Below are positions 12,134 to 22,930 of a stretch of DNA of 64,000 bases, one piece after another. Numbering within the stretch: the stretch's first letter is position 1; every line of letters starts with the position of its first letter. The stretch comes from Panicum virgatum (Eukaryota; Streptophyta; Magnoliopsida; Poales; Poaceae), in contig NC_053143.1 in NCBI RefSeq assembly GCF_016808335.1, positions 620,001-684,000 on the forward strand, written 5' to 3'. The notes under the pieces are model-generated. The model did not search any database. It was not told the DNA's origin and saw only the letters and a list, made by a program, of their open reading frames with translations. The translations under genes and the position numbers were made by a program.

Positions 12134-12353
12134 GTTGGAGGACTTGAGGTCGCGGTAGATGACGGCCCTGTCGTGCAGGTACTGGAGCCCCTGGCGGCGC
12201 CGTGCGCGACCCTCAACCTGGTGCGCCATGGCAGCATTGGACGCATGGGCATAGGCAGCAGCAGGTGGTCCTCCAGGGATCCCAGCGCCATGTACTCGTA
12301 CACCAGCAGCCGCTGCTCGCCCTCGGCGCAGTAGCCCACCAGCCCGCCGCTGC
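12134..12353 (-). pseudogene. Receptor-like cytoplasmic kinase, middle part of split pseudogene
   Basis: The minus strand reads [29 protein letters not shown], then [15 protein letters not shown], then after a one-base frameshift [18 protein letters not shown] with the catalytic YRD loop. The frameshift lies in a G run near 12190, where AGGGGCTCC lacks one G needed to stay in frame. The expected NPP between HDRA and VIYRD is also missing. A possible acceptor (ACAG) lies at 12354, but residues expected before GLVGYC (a HPNLVNL-type segment) and the whole N-lobe are absent. The gene was therefore decayed apart from the copia insertion at 12133. Confidence 0.85.
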
Positions 12354-12477
12354 TGTATATATGTTCTTCTTGCTCATAGAATTAATAATGGAAAGAAAGA
12401 ACAATGCAAGACGACGACGGCGGCCGGCGATCTATGCCGTGGGATCGATCGGAACGAATTGAAGCAAGGTGAGGAAG

Positions 12478-12481
<4 letters not shown>

Positions 12482-12565
<84 letters not shown>
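12482..12565. repeat. (GA)n microsatellite with adjacent CCCCAGG minisatellite
   Basis: A perfect GA run of about 42 units. Directly after it (about 12576-12602) the heptamer CCCCAGG/GGCCCCA is repeated about four times. It lies upstream of the kinase remnant and may have been part of its promoter or first intron. Confidence 0.96.
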
Positions 12566-12566
<1 letters not shown>

Positions 12567-13220
12567 GGCCAGCCAGCCCCAGGCCCCAGGCCCCAGGCCC
12601 CAGCTGGATGGGACGAGATAGATAGATGGAGGCTTTGCTTTTTCAGGGAAGGAAGGAATTGAAGGACGAATGGATCGAGTTTTGCTTGCCTTGCCTTGCT
12701 TTGCTTAATATAAACTGCATGCATGCATGCGCATGCTGCAGCCTACAGGCAGGCCTTGCCATTGCCATGGCCATGGATGGATTTTATCGATATTGGTACA
12801 GTTTTTTCCATTTATTATGTACTTGTAGGAGGAACCAATTTTTTTTATTATTATTATATATATATATTGACTATATATAATAACAATGCTTAGCTACTCC
12901 ACCTGTTTGGTGGGTGATGATGAATATAAATGATCTCAAGAATCTGATGATCCGACCGATGAGCTAGATAGCCCAATAATCAACGAACAATACATGCATA
13001 TATATGTGTGTGTGCGCTTGAATATAATTAGATCAGGATCCCATCCCTTGCTTGCTTTGCTGCTGAAATTATTTGACTAACTTTTCTATGCTACCTAAAT
13101 CTACCAGGATGTAATTATTAATTCCGTACGTATAAATCCTTGCCTTGTGCATGCTTAAACTTGAGGTCGTCGTAATATAATTTCCAGCTGCATGCAGATG
13201 GAACGAGTCACTAGTTTTGC

Positions 13221-16046
13221 TTATGGTCGTTTTGGGTGTTGATCAAGCAAGGTGTGGTCAGTTTGGTAGTAGACGACATCCCCGTGGTCGCTGACAAAGT
13301 GATCCACTCTGAGACTCCTGAGGAGCACGCCAAAGAGGTGAAGTGGCAGCGGCCCTGCTGACTTGTGTGGTTCCCGGTAGTATCTGCCCAGCACCGGCCT
13401 CGCAGCCTTGGTCTGTCGTTATTATTATGAAGTTTTCAAATTTCAATTTTTTATATATAAATAAAAAGTACAAGAAGAAAGAAGAAGCGCATGCTTACTG
13501 CTTCGACGAGATGGTAGTGCGGGATCTGCGGGAAGAGGTGGTGGATGACATGGGTGCCGATGTCGTGGTGGATGTTGTTGATCCAGCCGTAGTCCCGGTC
13601 CACGGTGGTGAGCCCCCCACGCAGGTAGCTCCACTCCTCGCCGCGGTACCAGGGGAGCTGCTGCTCGGGGCTGCCGTGGTGGTGCAGGTACGTCACCAGG
13701 TCAAGCCACATCACAAATACAAGGTATGGGACGGCGTAGAGCTTGAGCAGGTGGAGTGGTCCGAAGGCGCACGCCATGGCGAGCAACGATGCGAGCATGA
13801 CGCAGCAGCAGGTGGTTGAGAGCATGACATCGGCCCGCTCCTTGGGGCTGAACAGGTCGCTGCTGGGAAGAAAGTGAGATCCATTCTTGCCGGGGCTCCT
13901 GTACCACTGGCAGCAGCAATATTGCATTGGGTTTCTTTCAATCAGTTACTAGCTAGTAATAACTTTATTTATTTCAGCACCCAGCAGACAGCAACATACT
14001 AGGTAGACTGGGAATGCGAGGAGCGGGAACGGGACGGTGAAGCGTAGCTTCTTGGTGCGTGGTTCAAGCTGCCGGTAAAGCTTCTCCGTGATCTGCAATG
14101 CAATGCATGCATTTGCATTTGCAATTGTCAAGACAAGGAATATATTTTGATGCCGGGCAATGCAAATGGAATCAAACTAAATGCCGGTTGCAGCTAGCTT
14201 GTACTATCAGCAGTAAGAATTGTTGATTTACCTACTAGTATTTGGCAGCATGCAGGCACAGATCTAGCTACCTACTAGTACAAACTTTTATAGGAGTAGC
14301 ACCAGCAGATTTGTGCTAGAGCTAGCTGGTGGCAGGCATGCATCGTGCATGCAGCATATGCTAATTTAATTAAGCTGGTGGCAGAGCTAGCTAGTTGATA
14401 TGCTAAGCCTTTTACTAATTAAGCTAGTGGAGAAAAATGCAATGCCATGTGCGGGCCTCCATATATAGCCCAGATCTGCAGTCTGAAAACTGGTCGCCCC
14501 AAGAAAGCAAAAGGACAATACTCCTAGATAGATCACGACGCATCCCGGACACTGACACAGCAAGGACGAATCCGACTAATTTAATTAATTATGGCAAAAC
14601 CAACCTAATGGCTAACCATATATATATGGAATTGCAATGGAGGTGGCCTAATGGCCATAAAAAAAACAAAAAAAAGGAGAGATGCATGATGACTGACCGG
14701 GTGCCATGACTCGTCCCTTTCAATGTGGCCGTGGTTCTGATGGTGCGTTCTGTGGCTGATCCTCCTGCATGCATGCATGCATTATATATACAATCACTTT
14801 TTCTTTGCTGCTGATGGTGTGCAGTGTAGTGACCGGATTTATTTAATTTGCAGGATTATTGTTAGTAGTAGTAGTAGTATATTGTTACTGCTAGTTACGG
14901 CAAACGGAAATTGTTGTCAACTAGAGCTATTTTTTGTATATAATATGTTCCGATCGATGCTCTTAAAACGGCTACTACTGGAGCTTTACAGCTAGCTAGA
15001 TGCGTGCATGCTGCTTGCTGCTTTACACACACATGCATATCAGCCAACAGAGATTCTCTGTGTAATGTCTTCTTCTTCTTCTTCTTCTTGAAAACTGTAT
15101 CATGCATCTATGCAAGATATTTATCAACGACACGAATCGAATAACTTTGAAAAGAGAGAAAGATGACAGCAAAATATCTTCTTCTTCTTTTTGAAAATTG
15201 GACCATGCATCTATCCAAGATATATATCAAACTGACACGGATCGAATCTCTTTGAAAAGAACAAAATCAAGATCATGTGTGCTAGCTACTACCTTTCCTG
15301 CCTGTTGTCTACTTTTATCTTAGCGTATTTGCTTCCTTGGTTGGTAGAATGAAATGAAGATATATAGTAGCATACCATCCATGGTAGGGGACGAGGATGA
15401 AGGAGTGGAGGAGATGCCCCACCGCGCTGTTGAGAGTGCCGCTGTCAGAGAAGCTCCCGTGCCCACTGCATTAATTAATTTTATATATATATAAGCAAAT
15501 CAATATATATATATAATTATTCCATTCCACCATGCATATGCATGCATGGATCGATCGAAGAAATAATCAGATGTCACGTATACTATGTCTTGATAAATAA
15601 ATAAATAAATTAATAAACCAGCAGCAAGAAGCAGAAGAAAATACTCTAAAAGCAAGCAACCGCGCGTACCAGTCGTGTCCGAGGACGAAGAGCGCCCAGA
15701 ACATTGTGCCCTGCGCCGCCCAGTAGATGGGCCAGAGCGCCCAGGTGTCGAGCGCCGCCGCCGCCACGGCCAGCCCCGCCACCACGGCCACGTCCCTTGC
15801 CACGTACGACAGCGACCGCAGGGAGCTCTTGCGCCAGCAGTGGGCCGGCACGGCGGCGCGGACGTCGCCGATGCGGAAGGGAGGCGGCTTGCCGGCGTCG
15901 AAGACGAAGCGGCTGTCCTCGGTGGCCTTGGCGGCCGCCGCCTCCTCCTGCCGCTGCTGCTGCTGCTGATGCCTCATAATTTTATTTTGCGGGTACGGCG
16001 GCGTTGTTGTTTGCAGCTGCGTCGGCGTCGTCGTCTGCTGATGCAT
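13221..16046 (-). CDS. FAD3: Omega-3 fatty acid desaturase, endoplasmic-reticulum (FAD3) type
   Basis: Six exons on the minus strand: 15670-16046, 15376-15465, 14698-14764, 14000-14092, 13499-13906 and 13221-13412. They sum to 1227 nt, or 408 aa, with all GT-AG junctions in phase. The enzyme adds the omega-3 double bond to linoleate in membrane lipids to make alpha-linolenate. The three His boxes that bind the di-iron centre are present: HDCGH (124-128), HRTHH (160-164) and HVIHH (328-332). Hydrophobic spans lie near 85-122 and 195-209, plus two around 237-280. The N-terminus is Gln/Ala-rich and short, without the long plastid transit peptide of FAD7/FAD8, so the ER form is preferred. A second ATG (Met24) is possible. 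The usual exons 5-7 region is merged in one 408-nt exon. A TATA-like motif lies 235 bp upstream. Confidence 0.95.
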
Positions 16047-16280
16047 TATTCGATCGACGGCGGTGGCCGGAGAGCCTGCAGGAGGAGAATCGATGGACAG
16101 AGAAGAGAGTAATTGATTTGATTGGTAGAGAGAGAGGAACGAAGGAAGGAACAGGAGGAGAGGCCGCACCGGACGAGGAGAGAGAGAGACGGTGGTGGTG
16201 GTGTCGTGCGACTGCGCCCTCCCCTCCTCTCCTCCCGCCGCGCCGCCGTGTGTTGCGCTGCTCCTGCCAGCACCAGCACG

Positions 16281-16290
16281 CTTTATAGAA
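16281..16290 (-). promoter_or_regulatory. Probable TATA box of the FAD3 gene
   Basis: Minus-strand TTCTATAAAG lies about 235 bp upstream of the ATG at 16046. The interval holds CT/GA-rich sequence (16110-16190), common in grass 5' UTRs. Placement by motif only. Confidence 0.55.
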
Positions 16291-16346
16291 AGGAGGAGGA
16301 CAGGCCCACATGAATACCTGCATGCAATGCAAACCCGGCCTGGCCC

Positions 16347-16650
16347 ACCTTGGGTGTTTAGTTCCCTCCCAAAACTTTTATGCTTTGTCACGTCAAAGCA
16401 AATAGCATTAAATAAAATTTATTAATAAATTTTTTTACACAGATGAGTTATAAATCACGAGACGAATCTAATGAGCCTACTTAATTCATAATTTTCAACA
16501 GTGATGCTATAGTAACCATCTGCTAATTATGAATTAATTAGGCTTATTAGATTCATCTCGCGATTTACAACACATCCGTACAAAAGTTTTGTAAACAGAT
16601 TTTACTTAATACTCCTAAATACTAGCAAGATTCTCTTTCTAAAAAATTTT
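16347..16650. mobile_element. Tourist-like MITE (GTTTAGTTCC family)
   Basis: It starts GGGTGTTTAGTTCCCTCC and has an inverted-repeat centre: ACGAGACGAATCTAATGAGC (16458-16477) mirrors a minus-strand version at 16540-16565, flanking a TAATTATGAATTAATTAGGC core. This is the familiar grass MITE family whose intact copies end GGAACTAAAC. The right end here is degenerate, so the boundary is approximate. It lies in the promoter region of FAD3, about 60 bp beyond the TATA motif. Confidence 0.65.
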
Positions 16651-16931
16651 AGGGGAATCAATCCAGAATCAAGTGGTTCTCAATTCTCATCATCATAAAT
16701 AAAGTTGATTGGAAAACAAAAAAGGATCAAACAAATCAAAACGTACCTGCACATGCACCAGTAAAGTCCTGCAGTAGTACTAGCAAGAAAATTTATCACT
16801 CCACGCAACGTGTAATTTATTTGGGCTTATTTTCACGTTTATCCTACTGGGAGAAAAAAAATACAAACAAACACTCCGTGCATCCGTGCAATTTAATCGG
16901 GGCCAACAACTTGCGTAGTATGGCTGCACAA

Positions 16932-16975
<44 letters not shown>

Positions 16976-16977
16976 TA
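16932..16977. repeat. (ATT)n-(AT)n compound microsatellite
   Basis: About nine ATT units run directly into about ten AT units. Confidence 0.95.
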
Positions 16978-18420
16978 GATTAAAAAATTATCCAATTTTG
17001 AACATTAAGGACGAATGTCTACGACCATAAAAAAATAAATTCGGTTACATAGCCACAAGATACTTTGCAAAATCCTCTAAACTACTCAAGGGTGTATAGC
17101 CTATAATTATATGCATGTGCACAGTAATTATAAGCGGTCTCTAACCTTACTCAAGGGTGTCATTATTAGAGCATCTCCAGCCCAAGTCCCCAAACAGGTC
17201 CCCATCCTATTTTTTAGGAGTTTTGGGCTAAAACTCAACTCCAATTGAGACCCTATTTGGACTCCCATTTTACATGGGCCTCCAAATTGAAGGCCCAAGC
17301 CCCTGTAAACAGAGGCCTCCCATTTCCAATAAACGGATCGGCTTCTCCTTCTTCCAGCTCGTGACGCCCTCCCTGCGCAGCCGCCCTCCCTGCGCGCCGC
17401 CCCTCCTTGCGCGCGCCGCCCCGCCAGCCGACGCCCCCAGCACGAGGCGCCGCCCGCCACGCCGTCTCCGCCCGCCGCCGCCCGCCGCCTACCACCGTGC
17501 CGTCTCCCACCGCGCCGTCGCCGTCGCCCCTCCTTCTCCATGGACAGATCCACGCCGGCGTCCCGCGCCATCTCTGGCGGCGGGCGGCCTCCCCGTCCTA
17601 CGACGGCTCCCCCGGAGAAGACGTGACGTCGTCCGTTCGTCGCACCGCATCCCCGTCCTACTGCAAATCCTCCCGCTGCCGGCCTTCCTCGTCGTCAAGA
17701 TCTGCCATCTCCCGCCGACAGCCTACCTTGTAAGCTCCCCAACAATGCGCTCGTTCCTCCACGCAGTCGTCACACGTCCACCTTCACGGAGCCTCAAGGT
17801 GCTTCACCACCATTCTCCACCGCCGCCACCTTTGACGCCCGCAGCACAGCATCATCGCCAGTACTCATGTACGAGGCCGCAGACGACGACTTTAGCTCCA
17901 CCCCAATAGTTGACTGGATGCCTGATTTCTCTGCAAATGTAAGTCAATGTTTACTCTGCGCCTTACTTCTTGCACATCATCAAGTAGGCAGTGAATGTTT
18001 TCTGAATATTGCTTGTCAATGTTTTCTGAACCTTGCTTTTGGTCATGGACTGAAAATCATGTGGTGAGTGAAGCTCTGCACATGACTACATCAACTCACC
18101 TTTTCATGTAGGGAGTACTAAAAATTATGTCCAATCTAAATGCAACAGTGAACAGTGAATAAATCAGAGTTGATCTTTCTATTTTTCTGTTGCCATTGTA
18201 TATTAGGTCTATTGCTGCTACTGTTTCAGTATCTATATTGCAGCACCCAAAATGTGTCACAAGAATTCCAGTGCTTGCCAAAGTTCTAATTGCATTCAGT
18301 AGACATGCTTATTTGTTTTCCTTTCACAGTGATGCTGTATTATTTCCATATGGACTATTGTTACGCCTGAAACTATCAACCTTGGAAACTGATTATTTAC
18401 CTTTGTATCTGGATTTTCAG

Positions 18421-18480
18421 ACTGCTAACTTTACGAGTGCCAACTTGAGAGGAGCTAATCTTGAAGCTGCCAATCTCAAG
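18421..18480 (+). pseudogene. Isolated pentapeptide-repeat exon, possibly captured from a FIP2-like gene
   Basis: Sixty bases with perfect exon borders (TTTTCAG before, GTAAAT after) encode TANFTSANLRGANLEAANLK, four A(N/D)LXX-type pentapeptide repeats. Plant BTB/pentapeptide proteins such as FIP2 contain near-identical units. No BTB domain or other repeats are found nearby. It sits inside the Harbinger element, which suggests capture of a host exon. Confidence 0.55.
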
Positions 18481-18861
18481 GTAAATTGAATTTTCTTTAA
18501 CACGATTTCCTAATGTTCTTCCTGTAGAATTGAAGCAAGGGGTACAATGATAATCATTCAATTTACTTGGTCACTGAATGGACCATTCTGAGATGTTTCC
18601 ATAGATAACTAGTTTACTTGGTCAGTTCAGCATTTTGCTTTACTAGGACAGTTACTAGACACCTGCTGTATCATTCAATTTCTCAATGTGAATTTCTCAA
18701 TAGTTTCTGTCTGCTGCAGTCCTGAGATCTGCCATGGCCCAATTTCAAGGAAGAAATGCAGTTAGAATAAGAAGCTGTGAATTGTTGCCTGTCTTAAATT
18801 AGTGCTGCATTTTATGTCTAAGTTAGAACAATGTTTGGTTCTGACATTTTCTCTTATGCAG

Positions 18862-19905
18862 GACCCAAGGGCTTCTACCTCCCAGTCTTTCAAAAACATG
18901 ATGACACTGGACGACGATGCTGCAGTGGAATTACTGATGGCGTCGGATCCCACTCCAAGTAGTGGCAGGAAAGGAGTATCAAGGCGAGGCAGCGGCTACA
19001 TTCAATGTGAAGATATCCATCTTTGCACATCTTGGATGAATATCAGCAATGACCCCATCATCGGTAATGAGCAGCCATCAAAAACTTATTGGAATAGGAT
19101 TGCTGACGATTTCCACTAGAACAGAGACTTTGATTCCAATAGGTCTGCCAATTCTCTCGAGCATCGAATGGGGATCATACTGAAGGACTGCATGCTGTTC
19201 CAAGCATGCTATGAATAGATCGAGCGTCGTAATCCCAGCGGCGTCCCGTACCAAGAACATGTACTTGATCTCTGTTGCTGCTGCTATATCTTGTCATTGC
19301 TTTATATATATTCCTTCTATTGCCGTAACCCCAGCTGCTATATCTCGGTTATTGCAGATGATTGAAGCTCAAGCAAGGTATGCTAGAGCTTCGAGTGGAA
19401 AAAGTTTCCAACTCGTCCATTGTTGGCTCAAGGTGAGACATTGCGAGAAGTTCACATCACTGAGACAAAACAAGATGCCGAGTAGAAAGCAAGACGCTGC
19501 ACCAGAGGGAGAAGAACAGCAAGAGGCCAGCCAAGGCCCTCCTTCCCAGAAAGCCCGAACTCTGGGTAGAAAGCAATCCAAAGACAAGCTAAAAAAAATG
19601 AAGGAGATGACGAGTACAAGGATATGATGCAAAATTTGATGGTAATGAAGGCCGAGGAACATAAGATGAAGAAAGAACGATGGGACAAAGATATGGCGCT
19701 CGAGCAGCGTAGGCTACAGATGGAGGAGCGGCGGCTGCAGTGGGAGCAGGAAAAGAAGATCATGTTCTGTGACATGACTACCATGGACGCTCATCAAAGG
19801 GCGTATGTCTTGGCGAAGAGAGCTCAAATAGCAAAGGAGACAAGTGCTGCTATAGTTGATAGCGCCGGTGCTAGTGTGGGCGACAGCGAGGAGAGCGTAG
19901 TGTAG
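18862..19905 (+). pseudogene. Harbinger ORF1-like Myb/trihelix plus NAM-associated protein, decayed
   Basis: An acceptor (TGCAG) precedes 18862. The N-terminal DNA-binding part reads IHLCTSWMNISNDPIIGNEQ then SKTYWNRIADDFH, the trihelix/Myb-like pattern of Harbinger ORF1 proteins. It continues NRSANSLEHRMGIILKDCM and IERRNPSGVPYQEHV, with in-frame TAG stops at about 19117 and 19216; in the second, a conserved Gln (CAG) has become TAG. After a possible intron (about 19270-19357), the NAM-associated domain follows: IEAQARYARASSGKSFQLVH then CWLKVRHCEKF. A long charged, probably coiled-coil tail comes next (KKERWDKDMALEQRRLQMEE), with one further frame break near 19625. In autonomous elements this protein works with the transposase; here it is non-functional. 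Confidence 0.75.
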
Positions 19906-22146
19906 CCGATGCTACTAGTGCTTGATAGCATGCTATCTGAATTATTTGTGCTGTAATGTACTATCAACTGAATAGCAGTATTGAATACTGCTCTAATGTT
20001 TATGGCCATCTGAGACTGAATTTTGTTGAAAAATTCTCTAGTGTATTATTATGAAGTCTGAACTGAATGTTATTCACTACTGAATGTTCAAATGGGTTCA
20101 AGCAATATTCAGTTGTGTGCTTTTCTGGAATGCATTTGTGCACAGTTCTACTGTGATGTTTCTTTTGTGTAAATTTAACCTCTGCATTGTTCAGAGCAAT
20201 ATTCCTTGTGTAGCATGCTGATGCTGGTCATTCAGAGGGTTGGTTGTTGTACTTCTGTCAATTAACAGAATGGTCATTATTCTGAATTGATTGATAGAAT
20301 GGCAACACTTGGGCAAGAAACAGTGCTAGTTCAGATTGTTAACTGAACTGAGCATGGCTGGCTGATCTGTTGAACTGTTACAGTGTTGGTGCCCACATTG
20401 TTCTGTTAGTGATGTAAAGCATTGTAAGTATGAGAAGTAACATGCCGAAAATAGTGAACCTGCCAATAATTTAGAGAACATTTAGTTTATTATGACTAAC
20501 ACTTACACTTACAGCAGAGAACATATATGACTAACTTATAAATAGGAAACAGATCACCAGATATAAATATCACAATTCACCAGGATTCTGTTTTCATATA
20601 CTGTTAACAAATGGAACTTTTCAGTTGTCTGAACCATATTCTGTTTTTTTTTCAGTTGGAACACTAACAGTTTGCACACTCCACAGGAATATAGAAGCCA
20701 ATCCCTTTTGAGCGAGAGCTGCTGTAGCACTGCATCTGCACATGCAGATAGAAAAGGCATGCACACTTCATTGAAGTATATTCTCTGCACTCAAGTCTCA
20801 AATAAACACTTGACAGAATGGAACAGAATGCTAATAGCATTGCAGTTCATTTGTGCCATTTCATTTTCCAGAATAACATAAACACTTCATTTGTTTTTCA
20901 GAATCAAACCACTGAAAGTTCAAATATTGTGCTATGCTTTACAATCTGTGAGCTATTTGATTCTTGATAGTTGAAATACAGTGTGCAAATAGAAATGAGC
21001 CCAGAAGGCTCACAATCCAAAATAAAACTCATAGCTGCTGAATGCTCTTTTTTCTCTCATTCTAAAGCAAAACTCACAATCCTGTACAGCCTTGGCAGCA
21101 CACTAAAAAAACACTTTTTGATCCAAACAAATGGGCACTTAATGTTCTTGATTTCTCTATTCTACCCACAGCTGCAGAGTTCATCAAACAGGTGCTGGGA
21201 AGAGGAGACGAAGGCGGTGCCGCCACTGCCGCCGCCGCAGACCGGCAGCTCCACCCCTGCTCCTGCGTGCCGCCGTCGCCGCAGACTGGGCCAGTAGCAC
21301 CGCTCCTGCTCCGGCGTGCCGCCGCTGCGGACCGAGGCCGTCGAGGACAGCGACTAGGCGAGGGAGCACTTGAGCTCACCCACGCTCGCGCCATGCTGCG
21401 GGCCTCCGCGCCAAAGAGAGCACCTCAACTCGGCCATGGAGCCTCGGCCTCGCCCAGGCAGCGCGTGCGAGCTCGAGAATGGAGCGCCGCAGGCCTGTCC
21501 CAAGGGCCACCTGAGCTCGCCCATGGAGCCTCGGGGGCCTCGCCCAGGCAGCGCGTCGAGCTCGAGCATGGAGCCAAGAGAGAGGAATCGAGGGGAGAGG
21601 GAGAGAGATGGAGAGAAAAATTGAGATCCTGATGTGTAGACCGAGAGAGATGCAAGAAGGAGAGGGATGCATCGGGAGGAAAAGGAATGGAGATGCGCAG
21701 CAGCAAGATGGGCGGGCAAGGCGGTCGGGGGCGGGCCGATTCCGCGGAGGGCGGGCGACGGCGACGAGCGGACGCGCGACGGCAGCGGTCGAGCGTGGCC
21801 GCGCGTGGGAGATGGGAGGGCGAACTGACAGATGAGTCCCACGTGAATAGGGGTTTGAGTTGCAGGCCCGGCTGGAGTTGGGCCTCAAATTGAGCTCTTA
21901 TTTGTTGCAGGCCGGCTTGCAAAATGAAATTTGAGGACTCAATTTTGCAAGGCCCGGCTGGAGATGCTCTTATGTGATCAATTACTTTGCAAAATCCTCT
22001 AAACTACTACTAGCGGAGGCCGACCTATGTGAGCCCAGTTCGGAAGTTATAGGCCCGCACCAGCCATACACGGATGGGCTGTGGCCCTCTGCGTACTTCT
22101 TGTCGGGCTGTATTGTCTTTCCCCCCACAAAATTATATATCTGCGT

Positions 22147-22930
22147 AAGGGCATCTGGTCTATTAGTTGCAAGAGGCTGAGCAGCACCCGAGGTTCGAGA
22201 CTCGACTCTCTATAGGAGCGAATATTTTAGAATTTAACAGTATTGTGCATTCATTGGTAGATGATGTTCCCCTCGACAGCGAGGTGCCTGTGGTGACTTC
22301 GTCAATCCGAGAATTTGTCGGCTCAATCTTCAAAGATGCTCATAGGGTGGTGGCATGGAGATGTCAAAAGAAAAGGGATGAAACTTTTCTCGCTTCTGGT
22401 GTAGCAGAAAGGGAGGCCCACGCGACGGATAGCTCAGTGGTAGAGCGCGCCTCTAGTAATTGCGTCCTTGTGCCTAGGCTGTGAGGGCTCTTAGCGTCTG
22501 ACCAGAATATGTAGATCACCCAAGGTACATTAGCATCGCGTACTCCTCTTGTTTGAATTGGAGTTTGAAACCAAACAAACTTCTCCTCGGGAGGATAGAT
22601 GGGGCGATTTATGTGAGATCCCGTATAGATCTAACTTTCTATTCACTCGTGGGATCCGGACGGTCGGGGGGGGGGCACCGCTGCTCCTCTCTTCTCGAGA
22701 ATCCATACATCTCTTTATCAGTGTATGGAGAGCTATCTCTCGAGCACAGGTTGAGATTCATCCTCAATAGGAAAATGGAGCATCTAATAACGCATCTTCA
22801 CAGACCAAGAACTACGAGATGAGGCTCAGTCTTTAAAGATGCTCATAGCGTTAGAATTTGCGTACGTATATTCGTAAGGTTGTGAGTGTATGTGCGTTGT
22901 GAGTGTCTGTGTTATATTATGTAATCTAAA
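22147..22930 (+). mobile_element. tRNA-derived SINE, interrupted by plastid DNA
   Basis: The head contains a box A-like TGGTCTATTAGTTGC (22155-22169) and box B-like GGTTCGAGACTC (22192-22203), spaced as in a tRNA-derived pol III promoter. The body then runs AGGAGCGAATATTT through GTGACTTCGTCAATC. It breaks off at 22345 and resumes at 22823 with the same 26 bases, ending in GTGAGTGTATGTGCGTTGTG and a T/A-rich tail. The family is common in grass genomes by my recollection; I cannot name it with certainty. Confidence 0.6.
22350..22819 (+). other. Nuclear insertion of plastid DNA (NUPT)
   Basis: About 470 bp match, from memory, the inverted-repeat rRNA-operon spacer of grass plastid genomes. Recognisable parts are GGATAGCTCAGTGGTAGAGC, GTGGGATCCGGACGGTC, CTTCTCGAGAATCCATACAT, AGCTATCTCTCGAGCACAGG and ACAGACCAAGAACTACGAGA. 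Small substitutions against the remembered plastid sequence suggest it is not recent. The exact left edge is uncertain. Its tRNA-like GATAGCTCAGTGG stretch explains an apparent box A but is not a nuclear tRNA gene. Confidence 0.78.

Larger units (their letters stand above)
17169..21969. mobile_element. PIF/Harbinger-type DNA transposon, 4.8 kb, non-autonomous
   Basis: Terminal inverted repeats are GAGCATCTCCAGCC at 17169 and GGCTGGAGATGCTC ending at 21969, each flanked by TTA (17166-17168 and 21970-21972). TTA duplications and this terminus define the PIF/Harbinger superfamily. Inside are a decayed Myb/NAM-associated ORF on the plus strand (18862-19905), a possible captured exon (18421-18480), and GC-rich blocks next to each end (17343-17720 and 21180-21830). 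I see no DDE transposase, so this copy would depend on another for movement. About 19906-21180 is AT-rich with nothing I recognise. Confidence 0.85.

Noticed and set aside
12459..12724. Arg-Glu and Ser-Leu repeat proteins
   Set aside because: They are translations of the (GA)n microsatellite.
21184..21922. Several 80-170-aa frames on both strands
   Set aside because: GC-rich, compositional frames within the Harbinger element next to its right end; no conserved motif.
22425..22500. tRNA-like GGATAGCTCAGTGGTAGAGC as a tRNA gene
   Set aside because: No matching T arm or acceptor stem follows; the stretch is explained as plastid-derived DNA.
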